DNA from: Ornithinibacillus contaminans
GTDB lineage: Bacteria; Bacillota; Bacilli; Bacillales; Amphibacillaceae
DNA: 64,000 nt
NCBI RefSeq assembly: GCF_001038425.2
Contig: NZ_LDPV02000034.1
Span: 62,001 to 126,000, forward strand
Direction of reading: 5' to 3'
The notes beneath the pieces were generated by a model. The model was not told where the DNA came from. It saw only the letters and a list, made by a program, of their open reading frames with translations, and ran no database searches. Below are positions 9,757 through 18,109 of this stretch, piece after piece. A program made the translations under genes and the position numbers. Every line of letters begins with the position of its first letter. The stretch's first letter is position 1.

Positions 9757-9986
9757 AAAATCCCTCCTATATTAGCAAATGTAACATAACTTATGAAATT
9801 ATCAAATAGATACTTATGTGTATAAATATACATTTTTATTTATTATAATAGATTTTATTGAGAAAGAGAATAAAGAGGTGGGATATTGTCAAAAATTTTT
9901 CATATGTTATTTGTCCATTATACTGGTAAGATAGGTTAGAAATGGTATAGACTGAAGTTAGACTATGGATTTTCAGGAGGGAAACT

Positions 9987-10355
9987 ATGAACACGCATTT
10001 ACATGTTACGGCATGGGCATTGGCATTTATATTGTTTATCATCGCAGTAATATTACATAAGCAAGGTAAGGAAAAGGCTGCAAAAATTGTGCAAATGATA
10101 CTACGAGTTGATTATTTGTTAGTTTTATATTCAGGTGGAGACCTGATTATGAATTATCTCAACGGGAATAGTCCTTACCTAGTAGAAGCAATTATTAAAG
10201 GGTTAGCTGGTATTTGGGTAATTGCTGCTATGGAAATGACATTAGGAAAAGTAAAGGATAACGATTCAGCAAAGGCTGGTTGGATTCAACTTATTGTTGC
10301 ATTCGTGATTACATTAACACTTGGATTTTTCCGATTGCCAGGCGGTTTTATGTAA
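9987..10355 (+). CDS. yisL: YisL/UPF0344 membrane protein
   Basis: 122 residues, four hydrophobic segments. The start MNTHLHVTAWALAFILF and KIVQMILRVDYLLVLYSG followed by the end RLPGGFM match YisL (UPF0344). The function is unknown. In B. subtilis yisL lies close downstream of the gerP region, so its position here supports synteny. A GGAGGG site is seven bases before the ATG. A hairpin terminator follows at 10365-10390. Confidence 0.85.
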   Translation: MNTHLHVTAWALAFILFIIAVILHKQGKEKAAKIVQMILRVDYLLVLYSGGDLIMNYLNGNSPYLVEAIIKGLAGIWVIAAMEMTLGKVKDNDSAKAGWIQLIVAFVITLTLGFFRLPGGFM

Positions 10356-10364
10356 GGTTAGGGG

Positions 10365-10394
10365 AGCTATTCCATCATGGTGGGATAGCTTTTC
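10365..10394 (+). terminator. Terminator after yisL
   Basis: AGCTATTCCA and TGGGATAGCT form a 10-bp stem with one wobble pair and a six-base loop, followed by TTTT. Confidence 0.75.
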
Positions 10395-10454
10395 AATTTG
10401 GTAACGACCCGAACTAATTGAACGAGGACGAATACTGTTTCTGGAGGCAAACGG

Positions 10455-11951
10455 ATGAAGAAAATCGCATTACTTTTTTTAGCAATTTTATTAAGCATAT
10501 CTACATTTCCGAGCGTAAGTCTTGCTGAAGAGAACCCAATTCAACAAGAAATTATTTATGATATTATGGTTGACCGTTTTAATAATGGTGATCAGGCATT
10601 TAGTGAGCAAGTAAGGCTAGAGGATCCATATGCGTATCATGGCGGCGATTTAAAGGGAATAGAAGTAAAACTGGATGAATTAAAAGATTTAGGGTTTACT
10701 AGTATATCGCTATCTCCAATTATGGCAAATGCTAGTGATGGCTATCACGGTTACTGGATTGAAGACTTTTATACAGTGGAAGAGCAATTTGGTACGATGG
10801 AGGATCTACAACATTTAGTAGAAGAAGCTCATAAACGGGATATGAAGGTGATGCTAGAGCTTGTCACCAATTATGTTGCATCTAGTCATCCAATTGTATC
10901 AGATCCAGCAAAAGCAGATTGGATAGTTGAGGATGCTGATGTGGATACAGAACAAGTACAATGGTTAGACAATGTGAAAGTCTTGAATCAGGAGAATCCA
11001 GAGGTCCAAGAAATGCTTGTTGATGTAGCACAATTCTGGTTAGAAGAAGCGAATGTGGATGGATTCATCTTGCACGCAGCAGACGAGGCTTCAAGTGATT
11101 TTATTGGAACATTAACAAAGGAATTAAAAGCAATCAAACCCAACCTTTATATTATCGCTGATTTATTAGGTGAGGAACCACAAGAAGCACTACTTGCAAT
11201 ACCTGGAATTGATGTGGTGGAAAATCCTGCATTCTCTGAGGCAGTTGCCAATGTATTTTCCCAGATAAACAATCCAGTGTTAGACATTTATAACACGTGG
11301 GAAACTTTAGACAACCAGGGTGGATTAATTTATGTTGATAATAAATCAATGGAACGATTTACTCAAAAGGCAGCAGAGAACGGAAGAAGTGCAGTTAATA
11401 CTTGGCAGCTTGCTTTAACCTATCTATTGACTAGCCCAGGGGTTCCTTCTGTTTTTCAAGGTTCTGATGTTCCGATGTATGGTTCTAAGGTAGAAGAAGT
11501 TCAGCGGTTGGTTGACTTTAATAGTGGTGAAGCAGAATTAGAGGAAGTATATTCCAAGGTGCTTGCTCTACGGAAAGAGTTTCCGGTCTTACAATACGGG
11601 GACTATAAGCTTGTTGGATCAGATGGAGCAATGAGTGTATTTAAGCGATCGTATCAGGATGAAACGATGTATATTGCAATCAATAATGACAGTGTCACAA
11701 AATCAGTATCGCTTACGGATTTAGATGACGGACTTCAATTACATGGTTTACTAGGTGATGATATTGTTCGTCAATTGGATAATGGCGAATACAAAATAGG
11801 TCTGGCACGAGAGACTGCGGATGTCTTTATTATAGAAGAAGATTCTGGAATCAACTGGGTGTTTATTTCACCTATCATCATTGTCATGTTGTTATTTATA
11901 AGTGGTATTGTGTATTTAACTAGAAAACAGAAGAAACGTGATTCCAATTAA
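10455..11951 (+). CDS. GH13-like alpha-amylase fold protein, membrane anchored, probably non-catalytic
   Basis: 498 residues: signal peptide (1-24), a GH13 barrel, a C-terminal beta domain, a membrane helix near 467-490 and a basic tail. The fold is clear from IIYDIMVDRFNNGD, YHGGDLKGIEVKLDELKDLG, DGYHGYWIEDFYTVEEQFGT and EAHKRDMKVMLE. All four catalytic motifs are degenerate. Motif I is ELVTNYV instead of DxVxNH (about residue 135). Motif II is GFILHAAD with no Arg or nucleophile Asp (about 202). Motif III is IIADLLGE without the acid Glu in register (about 233). Motif IV is VDNKSMERF instead of NHD (about 293). The protein is likely a carbohydrate-binding or structural pseudoenzyme on the outer face of the membrane. 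It stands alone between yisL and a large hairpin. Confidence 0.8.
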   Translation: MKKIALLFLAILLSISTFPSVSLAEENPIQQEIIYDIMVDRFNNGDQAFSEQVRLEDPYAYHGGDLKGIEVKLDELKDLGFTSISLSPIMANASDGYHGYWIEDFYTVEEQFGTMEDLQHLVEEAHKRDMKVMLELVTNYVASSHPIVSDPAKADWIVEDADVDTEQVQWLDNVKVLNQENPEVQEMLVDVAQFWLEEANVDGFILHAADEASSDFIGTLTKELKAIKPNLYIIADLLGEEPQEALLAIPGIDVVENPAFSEAVANVFSQINNPVLDIYNTWETLDNQGGLIYVDNKSMERFTQKAAENGRSAVNTWQLALTYLLTSPGVPSVFQGSDVPMYGSKVEEVQRLVDFNSGEAELEEVYSKVLALRKEFPVLQYGDYKLVGSDGAMSVFKRSYQDETMYIAINNDSVTKSVSLTDLDDGLQLHGLLGDDIVRQLDNGEYKIGLARETADVFIIEEDSGINWVFISPIIIVMLLFISGIVYLTRKQKKRDSN

Positions 11952-11960
11952 TTGGTTCAG

Positions 11961-12092
11961 GAGCCAGGGAAATAAGTAAAATGAAACGATAAAATTACGA
12001 ACAGTGCATGAATTCAGCGGAGTATATTCCCGAAGCGGGTATTACGCACAAATTTTATCTTGTCAAAAGTGCTTATGTCCCTGGCTCTTTTC
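11961..12092. repeat. Nested inverted-repeat element (about 130 nt)
   Basis: Three nested stems can be read. The outer arms 11961-11976 and 12072-12087 pair at 15 of 16 positions. A middle stem of 9 bp pairs 11988-11996 with 12051-12059. An inner stem pairs 12004-12007 with 12046-12049 and encloses a small CCCG/CGGG hairpin (12029-12039). The outer arm ends in TTTTCTT, so it could end transcription of the GH13-like gene. Its symmetry and size also fit a miniature mobile element or a structured RNA. Confidence 0.6.
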
Positions 12093-12182
12093 TTGTTGTA
12101 ACTGTTTTGAAAATTAGCTACAATTAGTGTGGATGGAAGTAAAATGGAAACAGATAGTCAATTACATAAAAGGAGTAACAAT

Positions 12183-13358
12183 ATGAATGCAAACATTGGC
12201 GTCAGAATCCTATTATTTTTATTAGTGAGTGGAGTTATTGCTATTTTTGCTTTTATTGCTTGTATTATTATAGTGCTGTTTGGAAGTTATAAGTTTTATA
12301 TTCCTTTTATTATATTCATTACCATTGGAATATTATTTGCTATTTTTAATGGTTTCTTTAAAGTGATGAACAGAAAATTACAACATAAAGTCGTCATTAT
12401 TTATCTTGTAATTGCCATTCTTTCTATCGTAATCCATGAAGGAATAAATCTTTATGAAAAAGGTTTACCAACTTTAAGTAATACTGAAGTTGACTTGTCG
12501 GAATATCAACCTTTTGCAAAGGATTCTAATGCAGTTAAGCTAGATGAAACTGCTAGCTTTAAAATAGAGGGAAATCCTCCTATAATGGATGGGGCAACGG
12601 CGTTATACCCAGTGTATGCTGCCTTTGCGCAAGCGACTTATCCAGAAAAGGAATATGATGCCTATGACAGTGAAGTAAAGTCGAGTAAAACACCGTATGC
12701 TTATGATAATTTAATAAATGGTAAGGTGGATATGATTTTTGCAGCTGCACCGTCCCCGAACCAACTACAGAAAGCGGAGGACAAAGGGATAGAATTAAAG
12801 CTAACACCAATCGGAAAAGAGGCGTTTGTGTTTTTTGTGAATGCGCGAAATCCTATCGAGGAATTGCAACTTGATGAGATCAAAGGAATCTATTCAGGTG
12901 AAATTACTAACTGGCGTGAGGTGGGTGGTAAGAATGATTCGATACGAGCATTTCAACGACCTGCTGACAGTGGGAGCCAGACGACCCTGGAACAGTTAAT
13001 GGGAAATACACCTATTATGGAGGCTCCGCATGAAGATGTTGTCAACTTGATGGAAGGTATCATTGAGGAAACGGCTGCGTACAAAAATTATAAGAACGCA
13101 ATTGGTTATACGTTCCGATTTTTCTCCAATGAAATGCTCCGAAATAATTTGATTCGCCATTTAGCGATTGATGGAGTCCAACCTACTGTTGAAACAATCA
13201 GAAGTGGAGAATATCCGTTAACATCTGAATTCTATGTTGTCACTGCAGGTAGTGATAATCCGAATGTGGAGCCATTTATTGATTGGATACTCTCTGATGA
13301 GGGGCAATCTATTATTGAGGATACAGGATATGTACCGATTTCTGAAAGTGGTAGATAA
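12183..13358 (+). CDS. PstS-like phosphate/anion-binding protein with N-terminal membrane segments
   Basis: 391 residues from the ATG at 12183, with AAAGGAG seven bases upstream. Residues 5-90 carry three hydrophobic segments, followed by a PstS-like periplasmic binding fold: MDGATALYPVYAAFAQ, VDMIFAAAPSPNQ, IKGIYSGEITNWREVGGK and FQRPADSGSQTTLEQLMG, the last resembling the phosphate-binding RPxxSG loop. It is not a lipoprotein but is tethered by its N-terminal helices, and there is no PstCAB transporter nearby. It may be a sensor or scavenging protein rather than a transporter subunit. Substrate identity is inference. Confidence 0.75.
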   Translation: MNANIGVRILLFLLVSGVIAIFAFIACIIIVLFGSYKFYIPFIIFITIGILFAIFNGFFKVMNRKLQHKVVIIYLVIAILSIVIHEGINLYEKGLPTLSNTEVDLSEYQPFAKDSNAVKLDETASFKIEGNPPIMDGATALYPVYAAFAQATYPEKEYDAYDSEVKSSKTPYAYDNLINGKVDMIFAAAPSPNQLQKAEDKGIELKLTPIGKEAFVFFVNARNPIEELQLDEIKGIYSGEITNWREVGGKNDSIRAFQRPADSGSQTTLEQLMGNTPIMEAPHEDVVNLMEGIIEETAAYKNYKNAIGYTFRFFSNEMLRNNLIRHLAIDGVQPTVETIRSGEYPLTSEFYVVTAGSDNPNVEPFIDWILSDEGQSIIEDTGYVPISESGR

Positions 13359-13375
13359 GTAAAGGGGGTAAACAG

Positions 13376-13909
13376 ATGGTCAGTATAGAAGCAGTGTTTC
13401 TTGATCGAGATGGAACAATTGGTGGGGATGGTCATTTTAAACATCCGCGGGATTTTGAACTTTACCCTTATAGTGCGGAGGCATTTAGGATTTTGCGTGA
13501 GAAAGGGTTGAAGTTATTCTCTTTTACGAATCAACACAGAATTGGTAGAGGGGAAGTATCTATCAATGACTTTAAAAAAGAGTTTAATTCTTATGGATTT
13601 GATGATGTGTTTATTTGTCCTCATCGAATGGAAGAAAATTGTGATTGTAGAAAGCCAAAACCTGGGATGTTACGAAATGCTGCTCAAAGTTATGATTTGA
13701 AATTGGAAAACTGTATTGTCATTGGTGATGTAGGATCAACAGATATGCTTGCGGCAGAAGCTGTAGGTGCAATAAAAATATTAGTGAGAACCGGATGGGG
13801 TAATGGTTCACTACACGAATATCGGCATACATGGAGTGAAGTAGATCCAGATTATATAGCAGAAGATTTGTTAGATGCAGTAAAATGGATAACGGAAAAG
13901 CTAATCTAA
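13376..13909 (+). CDS. HAD family phosphatase, class IIIA (GmhB-like)
   Basis: 177 residues. Motif I is FLDRDGTIGGDG (residues 8-19), motif II is FSFTNQ, a Cys-rich loop CPHRMEENCDCRKPKPGM resembles the zinc loop of GmhB, and motif IV is CIVIGDVGSTDMLAA. This is the heptose/histidinol-phosphate phosphatase subgroup. Bacillaceae often have stand-alone copies of unknown substrate. AAAGGGGG precedes the ATG. The next gene begins 17 bases downstream, suggesting an operon. Confidence 0.8.
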   Translation: MVSIEAVFLDRDGTIGGDGHFKHPRDFELYPYSAEAFRILREKGLKLFSFTNQHRIGRGEVSINDFKKEFNSYGFDDVFICPHRMEENCDCRKPKPGMLRNAAQSYDLKLENCIVIGDVGSTDMLAAEAVGAIKILVRTGWGNGSLHEYRHTWSEVDPDYIAEDLLDAVKWITEKLI

Positions 13910-13926
13910 TAAATGGAGAGATACTT

Positions 13927-14355
13927 ATGTACGAATTAAAAACAAAAGAAAATGATCATAGTGTAATAGAGTTTATCGAATCAGTTGAGTCACCAAAGAA
14001 AAAAGAAGATGCATACCGCTTACTAGATATTTTTACCGAAACAACAGGCTATCCAGCAAAGATGTGGGGGCCAAGCATTATAGGGTTTGGTTCCTATCAT
14101 TATAAATATGCATCTGGCCATGAAGGGGACGCTCCATTAGTTGGTTTCTCTCCACGTAAAGCTAAAATAAGCCTTTATTTTGCTACAGGCGATTTAGAGC
14201 GAGAAGCACTTCTGAAGAATTTTGGAAAGCATACAACAGGTAAAGCTTGTGTCTATATCAACAAAGTTGCCGATGTTGACGTAGCTGTTTTAGTAGATTT
14301 AATTAACCAATCGGTTGAATTTTTGCAAGCGACTTATCCGGATAAAAAGGAATAG
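13927..14355 (+). CDS. DUF1801 (YdhG-like) domain protein
   Basis: 142 residues from the ATG at 13927, which has GGAGAG upstream; a longer frame overlapping the preceding gene has no ribosome binding site. The conserved core MWGPSIIGFGSYHYKYASGHEG and GFSPRKAKISLYF is the DUF1801 signature, with VADVDVAVLVDLI near the end. DUF1801 proteins bind or act as small-molecule/iron chaperone-like folds in related families; here no role can be assigned. Confidence 0.8.
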   Translation: MYELKTKENDHSVIEFIESVESPKKKEDAYRLLDIFTETTGYPAKMWGPSIIGFGSYHYKYASGHEGDAPLVGFSPRKAKISLYFATGDLEREALLKNFGKHTTGKACVYINKVADVDVAVLVDLINQSVEFLQATYPDKKE

Positions 14356-14374
14356 GAGAGTAGGTGCATATCAT

Positions 14375-14530
14375 ATGGACGGAGGCTATTATGTAGGCTG
14401 GGGAACGTTAGCGTTAATCAATGCAGGGTTAGCCCAGGGGAAAAACCGAACTGGTCTAAATTGGTTTTTGCTATCCTTGTTGTTAGGCCCGATTGCAACA
14501 TTAATCTTGTTATTTGTAGAGAAAAGATAA
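14375..14530 (+). CDS. Small membrane protein, 51 residues
   Basis: The ATG at 14375 has AGGTG eight bases upstream. The peptide begins MDGGYYVGWGTLALINAG, has one membrane helix (NWFLLSLLLGPIATLILLF) and ends in VEKR. The Gly-rich start followed by a GLNWFLLSLLLGP helix is common in small bacterial membrane proteins, but no function is known. It ends in a perfect terminator shared with the convergent dehydrogenase gene. Confidence 0.6.
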   Translation: MDGGYYVGWGTLALINAGLAQGKNRTGLNWFLLSLLLGPIATLILLFVEKR

Positions 14531-14566
14531 CAGATGCTAGCAATAACACTCTAGCATCTGTTTACT
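14531..14566. terminator. Bidirectional terminator
   Basis: CAGATGCTAG and CTAGCATCTG form a perfect 10-bp stem with a 10-base loop, then TTTACTTT. It separates two convergent genes. Confidence 0.85.
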
Positions 14567-15433
14567 TTATCCATTAATAATCGTTCCACCATTTATATGG
14601 ATTATTTCTCCTGAGACATAGCTGGAATCTTCACTAGCTAAATAAACATAAGCTGGTGCAAGTTCCTTGGGTTGGCCCATTCGTTTCATCGGGGTATTCG
14701 CTCCGAAATTGTCTACTTGTTTCGCATTAAAGGTGGATGGAATTAATGGTGTCCAAATTGGTCCTGGTGCCACAGCATTTACGCGAATTCCTTTTCCGAC
14801 TAGTGATTCCGATAAGGAGCGCGTAAACGACGTTACAGCGCCTTTGGTTGCACTATAATCGATGAGACTCTTATTACCTTGATAGGCAGTAATGGATGTT
14901 GTATTGATGATGGTACCACCTTTTTTAAGATGAGGGAGCACAGCTTGCGTCATATAGAACATACCAAAAACATTGGTCTTAAATGTTCGCTCCAGTTGTT
15001 GCTTCGAAATATTTAGCACATCATTTTGTGGATGTTGTTCGGCAGCGTTATTAACTAAACAATCGATTTGACTAAAGCTGTCCATCGATTGTTCTACGGC
15101 TTTCTTACAAAATTCAGGGTCTCCGATATCACCAGAGATAAGCAGGCACTTTTGTCCAGCTTCTTCCACCAATCGTTTCGTCTCCTCGGCATCAGTATCT
15201 TCATTTAGGTAAACAATCACAACATCTGCCGCTTCTTTGGCAAAGTGAATGCTGATACTTCGTCCAATTCCACTATCGCCACCAGTAATAATGGCGACTT
15301 TTCCTTTTAGTTTGTCACTTCCTTTATAGTCTTTTCGAATGTATTCCGGTTCAGGATTCATATTAGATTCTATCCCTGGTTGTTGCTGTTGCTCCTGGGG
15401 TGGTGGTGTTTTTGGTTCCTTATTAACGGTCAC
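14567..15433 (-). CDS. Short-chain dehydrogenase/reductase, general-stress type (YhxC/YdaD-like)
   Basis: 288 residues. A Gln/Pro-rich N-terminal extension (residues 1-35) precedes the Rossmann fold. The cofactor loop is ITGGDSGIGRSIS (about 49-61), the NAG-type motif is NNAAEQ, and the catalytic Ser is in TTSITAYQG with YSATKGA supplying Tyr and Lys. The extended N-terminus and C-terminal GEIIHINGGTIING match the general stress SDR group of B. subtilis (YdaD, YhdF, YhxC). The substrate is unknown. A GGAGG site lies upstream of the start. Confidence 0.85.
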   Translation of the reverse strand: MTVNKEPKTPPPQEQQQQPGIESNMNPEPEYIRKDYKGSDKLKGKVAIITGGDSGIGRSISIHFAKEAADVVIVYLNEDTDAEETKRLVEEAGQKCLLISGDIGDPEFCKKAVEQSMDSFSQIDCLVNNAAEQHPQNDVLNISKQQLERTFKTNVFGMFYMTQAVLPHLKKGGTIINTTSITAYQGNKSLIDYSATKGAVTSFTRSLSESLVGKGIRVNAVAPGPIWTPLIPSTFNAKQVDNFGANTPMKRMGQPKELAPAYVYLASEDSSYVSGEIIHINGGTIING

Positions 15434-15545
15434 TTGTTCAACCTCCTTGGTGAGATTACGTTATCCATTTTGCCCATTATTAACAATTCCATGAGATATT
15501 TTCCAAAAGAAAAAGCCCTGTAAAAGGACTTATAATAGTTTATCT

Positions 15546-15731
15546 TTATACATATTCATGTGCAGAGGTTGCTCCTTGTTGGTGCAAAAAGTTGAACACT
15601 TCCCGGTAGGATCTGATATCAATTTCGCCAGCAATATATTTTTTTTGGTAATAGTCTAATAAATCGTTTAGTGTTTTTGGTGCTTCCTTACGCTCTGATT
15701 CATAATCAGAAATTAATTCGTTTATTAGCAT
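15546..15731 (-). CDS. YppF-like small protein
   Basis: 61 residues from the ATG at 15731, with AAGGAGG six bases upstream; an ATG two codons earlier would leave no spacing. The sequence MLINELISDYESERK, then LNDLLDYYQKKYIAGEID and the ending GATSAHEYV matches the YppF-like family of Bacillus small proteins of unknown function. The family assignment is from memory. The protein is soluble and helical. Confidence 0.6.
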   Translation of the reverse strand: MLINELISDYESERKEAPKTLNDLLDYYQKKYIAGEIDIRSYREVFNFLHQQGATSAHEYV

Positions 15732-15902
15732 GTTCATCCTCCTTATCCCCAATAAATGCCATGTACAACTGTATAAAAAATATATGTAACAATAACGACA
15801 AACATGCAAAAAAGAATTAGTAGCAATAGAGTTGGAATTTTATGTTAAAATATTTAAAAAGATATGACTAATTGCTATATAGTGAGAAGTAGGGATATGT
15901 TG

Positions 15903-16436
15903 ATGCTAGATAAACTTTCGGTAATGGAGACGATTTTTGCTGAACGAGATGATGACATCCCCTTAGTAGTTATGATGTGTGGCATAGCTGGATCGGGAAA
16001 AACTACGTTCGCACAGCAATTAGAAAAAGAGGGATTTGTACGTCTTTCTATTGACGAAGAGGTGTGGGCTACTAATGGTCGATATGGAATTGATTATCCG
16101 GTAGAAAAATATAGGGAGTATTCAGATGAAGCTCATGTCAGATTACGCAAAAGGTTAGTAAAGTTAATTCATGATAAAAAGCAGGTTGTGGTTGACTCTA
16201 GTTTTTGGCAAAGGAAAGAAAGAGATGATTTTAAACAGCTTATTGAAAGGGCAGGAGGGAAATGGATGCTACTATATCTAAAAGTACATCCGGATGAATT
16301 GCGAAAGCGACTTAACATACGAAGTCAACGTTTTGATGCAAATGCAGCCTTTCCCATAACCGAAGAAATTTTAACTTCCTTTCTTAATAGTTTTGAACCA
16401 CCAAAAGGTGAGAGAGAAGTTGTGATTGAACATTAG
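15903..16436 (+). CDS. P-loop kinase-like ATP-binding protein
   Basis: 177 residues from the ATG at 15903, which has AGGG eight bases upstream; the ATG at 15897 is possible but too close to that site. Walker A is GIAGSGKTTF (about residues 25-34). SIDEEVW and VVVDSSFWQRKERDDF follow, then LKVHPDELRKRLNIR as a lid-type arginine region. This is the zeta-toxin/AAA_33 kinase architecture, typical of phosphotransferases acting on small molecules or antibiotics. No antitoxin-like gene is next to it, so a toxin role is not supported. Confidence 0.75.
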   Translation: MLDKLSVMETIFAERDDDIPLVVMMCGIAGSGKTTFAQQLEKEGFVRLSIDEEVWATNGRYGIDYPVEKYREYSDEAHVRLRKRLVKLIHDKKQVVVDSSFWQRKERDDFKQLIERAGGKWMLLYLKVHPDELRKRLNIRSQRFDANAAFPITEEILTSFLNSFEPPKGEREVVIEH

Positions 16437-16490
16437 AGATTGTTTAAAGTTGTGAGAGAAAATTTGAACCGAAAAGAGAGGTTGGATTAC

Positions 16491-17147
16491 ATGAATAAAA
16501 GTAAAGGTCTATTTTTTATATTCTTCATTTTTCTATTATTTATCAGTTCATATATTTACGGTTTAATTTATATTAAGTTCATCCCTTGGAATTATGATTT
16601 TACAGATATCATTTATGTTTTACTATATTTCATAGCTGTTATTCCACTAACGGCATTTGTAGCAGAAAAACTAGTGAAATATTCCCTTCGTAAAGGATTG
16701 GATAAGGATAAAACCGTAAAAATTTTTATTCCTATAATGATTGCAGTTCCGATTATCCTAATATCAATCTATCTGGTTGATGATTATAGAGAAAAAGGTT
16801 TAGAGGATGTTATTAGCTTTAATTCAAGTAACATCGATTACATCCTTGTTAATGATAATTTGCAAACGGATAGTAAAGAACAAGCAGATTCGTTACAAGA
16901 GTTTTTGAGTCAATACCAAGTTAAGAAGATGAAAAATGATGAGTGGAATAGCGATGTTTCAAATGAAAAAGGTTTCCGTATTACAATCCATTCAAATGAT
17001 AAACCAATAGGGGCTTCCATTTATGAAAATCGCTTAGTTTCTTATAATAGCGGGGACTATTATAAGGTTGTCAATGGTCCAATCGATATGGATTGGGTTG
17101 AAGAAATGATGGAGGAAATAGATGGAACAATTAGTAACAATCGATAG
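16491..17147 (+). CDS. Hypothetical membrane protein, 218 residues
   Basis: The ATG at 16491 (GAGAGG nine bases upstream) is preferred to a TTG at 16440. Three hydrophobic segments (about 7-28, 40-62 and 78-98) precede an extracytoplasmic domain of about 120 residues with no family I recognise, ending in WVEEMMEEIDGTISNNR. It is followed closely by the broken DUF3021 gene and the YCII gene in the same direction. Confidence 0.6.
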   Translation: MNKSKGLFFIFFIFLLFISSYIYGLIYIKFIPWNYDFTDIIYVLLYFIAVIPLTAFVAEKLVKYSLRKGLDKDKTVKIFIPIMIAVPIILISIYLVDDYREKGLEDVISFNSSNIDYILVNDNLQTDSKEQADSLQEFLSQYQVKKMKNDEWNSDVSNEKGFRITIHSNDKPIGASIYENRLVSYNSGDYYKVVNGPIDMDWVEEMMEEIDGTISNNR

Positions 17148-17165
17148 TAAGAAAGGAATTTTATA

Positions 17166-17405
17166 ATGCAACTACTTTTAAAAAAAGGATTGATTAGGGG
17201 CGTAATGCCGTTTGTTATTCTTCTAATAATTTCACTGTTGTACAGGTTGTAAGGGGTGATAGATACTTCAAGTATTTTCTTTTTTTATGGATTAATAGCT
17301 TTTTTCTTAGGGTTGACAAGTGTAATCTATCAAATTGAACAATGGAGTTTTTTAAAACAAATTATTGCTCATTATTTGGTAATGCTGAAAATTTTATTTA
17401 ATTAA
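17166..17405 (+). pseudogene. DUF3021 membrane protein gene, broken by an in-frame stop and truncated
   Basis: The frame opens at ATG 17166 (MQLLLKKGLIRGVMPFVIL) and meets TAA at 17250-17252. The same frame continues as GVIDTSSIFFFYGLIAFFLG and IYQIEQWSFLKQIIAHYLVM to a stop at 17403-17405. The continuous family-like sequence on both sides of the stop shows a recent nonsense mutation. The total of 79 codons is also shorter than the usual DUF3021 length of roughly 130-150, so the C-terminal half is missing. GAAAGGA lies upstream of the start. The family assignment is by recognition of the pattern. Confidence 0.6.
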
Positions 17406-17419
17406 AGGGGGAAATCGAC

Positions 17420-17779
17420 ATGAGATACCTGATATTGTTAACTCCATCAATAAATTGGAGAGATGGTGTAGTCCTACATAATCAACCGTTTATGCCTGAA
17501 CATGCTGTGTATGTTCAAACCGAATATAATAATGGAAATATAGTTTTAGCTGGACCATTTGGAGGTTCAACTGGAGGAGCAATAGTTATTGATGCTGCCA
17601 CGGAAGAGGATGTTATTAAATTCGTTGAAAATGACCCTACTGTTAAAAATGGTATCTTCAGTTATGAAATAAAACAATGGGATTATAAAATGAGCAAAAT
17701 TGAAAATAAAAATCCAGGATTTGACCAAGGATATATTGATTACAAACATAAGATTCAAAAAGAATTAGGGATTATTTAG
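17420..17779 (+). CDS. YciI-like (YCII domain) protein
   Basis: 119 residues. The pattern MRYLILLTPSINWRDG, NNGNIVLAGPFGGSTGGAIV and EEDVIKFVENDPTVKNGIFSYEI is a YCII ferredoxin-like fold. The family has a conserved His and Asp; the His is here in MPEHAVYV. Functions are mostly unknown, with some members involved in small-molecule metabolism. AAAGGGGG lies before the ATG. Confidence 0.8.
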   Translation: MRYLILLTPSINWRDGVVLHNQPFMPEHAVYVQTEYNNGNIVLAGPFGGSTGGAIVIDAATEEDVIKFVENDPTVKNGIFSYEIKQWDYKMSKIENKNPGFDQGYIDYKHKIQKELGII

Positions 17780-17837
17780 GATGTTTCCAGTTCAAGTAAC
17801 TGGTGCAATACTGAAGTTCTACTAAAGGAGGGATTCG

Positions 17838-17999
17838 ATGGAAAAGGTAATTCAACAGAACAAAGACGAAATCACATTAAAATATATTGTCGTTACTCTT
17901 CTCTCAATGTTGACATTCAAAAGGTTAAAAAGAGTGGAGAAACTAAGAAAGGAATTAAAGGAAAAGCAAGAGCAAGAAAATGATATCTATAAAATCTAA
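17838..17999 (+). CDS. Small basic coiled-coil protein, 53 residues
   Basis: The ATG at 17838 is preceded by AAAGGAGGG at a good distance, which is the main support. The peptide begins MEKVIQQNKDEITLKYIVV, has a short hydrophobic stretch (YIVVTLLSMLTF), and ends in a Lys/Glu-rich helix (RLKRVEKLRKELKEKQEQE). No family is recognised. Confidence 0.5.
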   Translation: MEKVIQQNKDEITLKYIVVTLLSMLTFKRLKRVEKLRKELKEKQEQENDIYKI

Positions 18000-18109
18000 G
18001 GAATTTTTTACTTCACTAACTGGTACTTTAGTTTAAGAAGATTATAATACGATATAGAACTTCCAGATAATTTAAAGTTCCAATTTTTTTATAATATAAA
18101 CATTAAACT

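Noticed and set aside
9757-9986. SigL (-12/-24) promoter for rocD
   Set aside because: I could not find a TGGCAC-N5-TTGC pattern; the best match has wrong spacing.
15751-15810. A hydrophobic peptide of about 20 residues upstream of the YppF-like gene
   Set aside because: It reads MFVVIVTYIFYTVVHG before a stop, but there is no ribosome binding site; it may be chance in AT-rich DNA.
15903-16436. Zeta-type toxin of a toxin-antitoxin pair
   Set aside because: The P-loop kinase fold fits, but there is no small epsilon-like antitoxin gene next to it.
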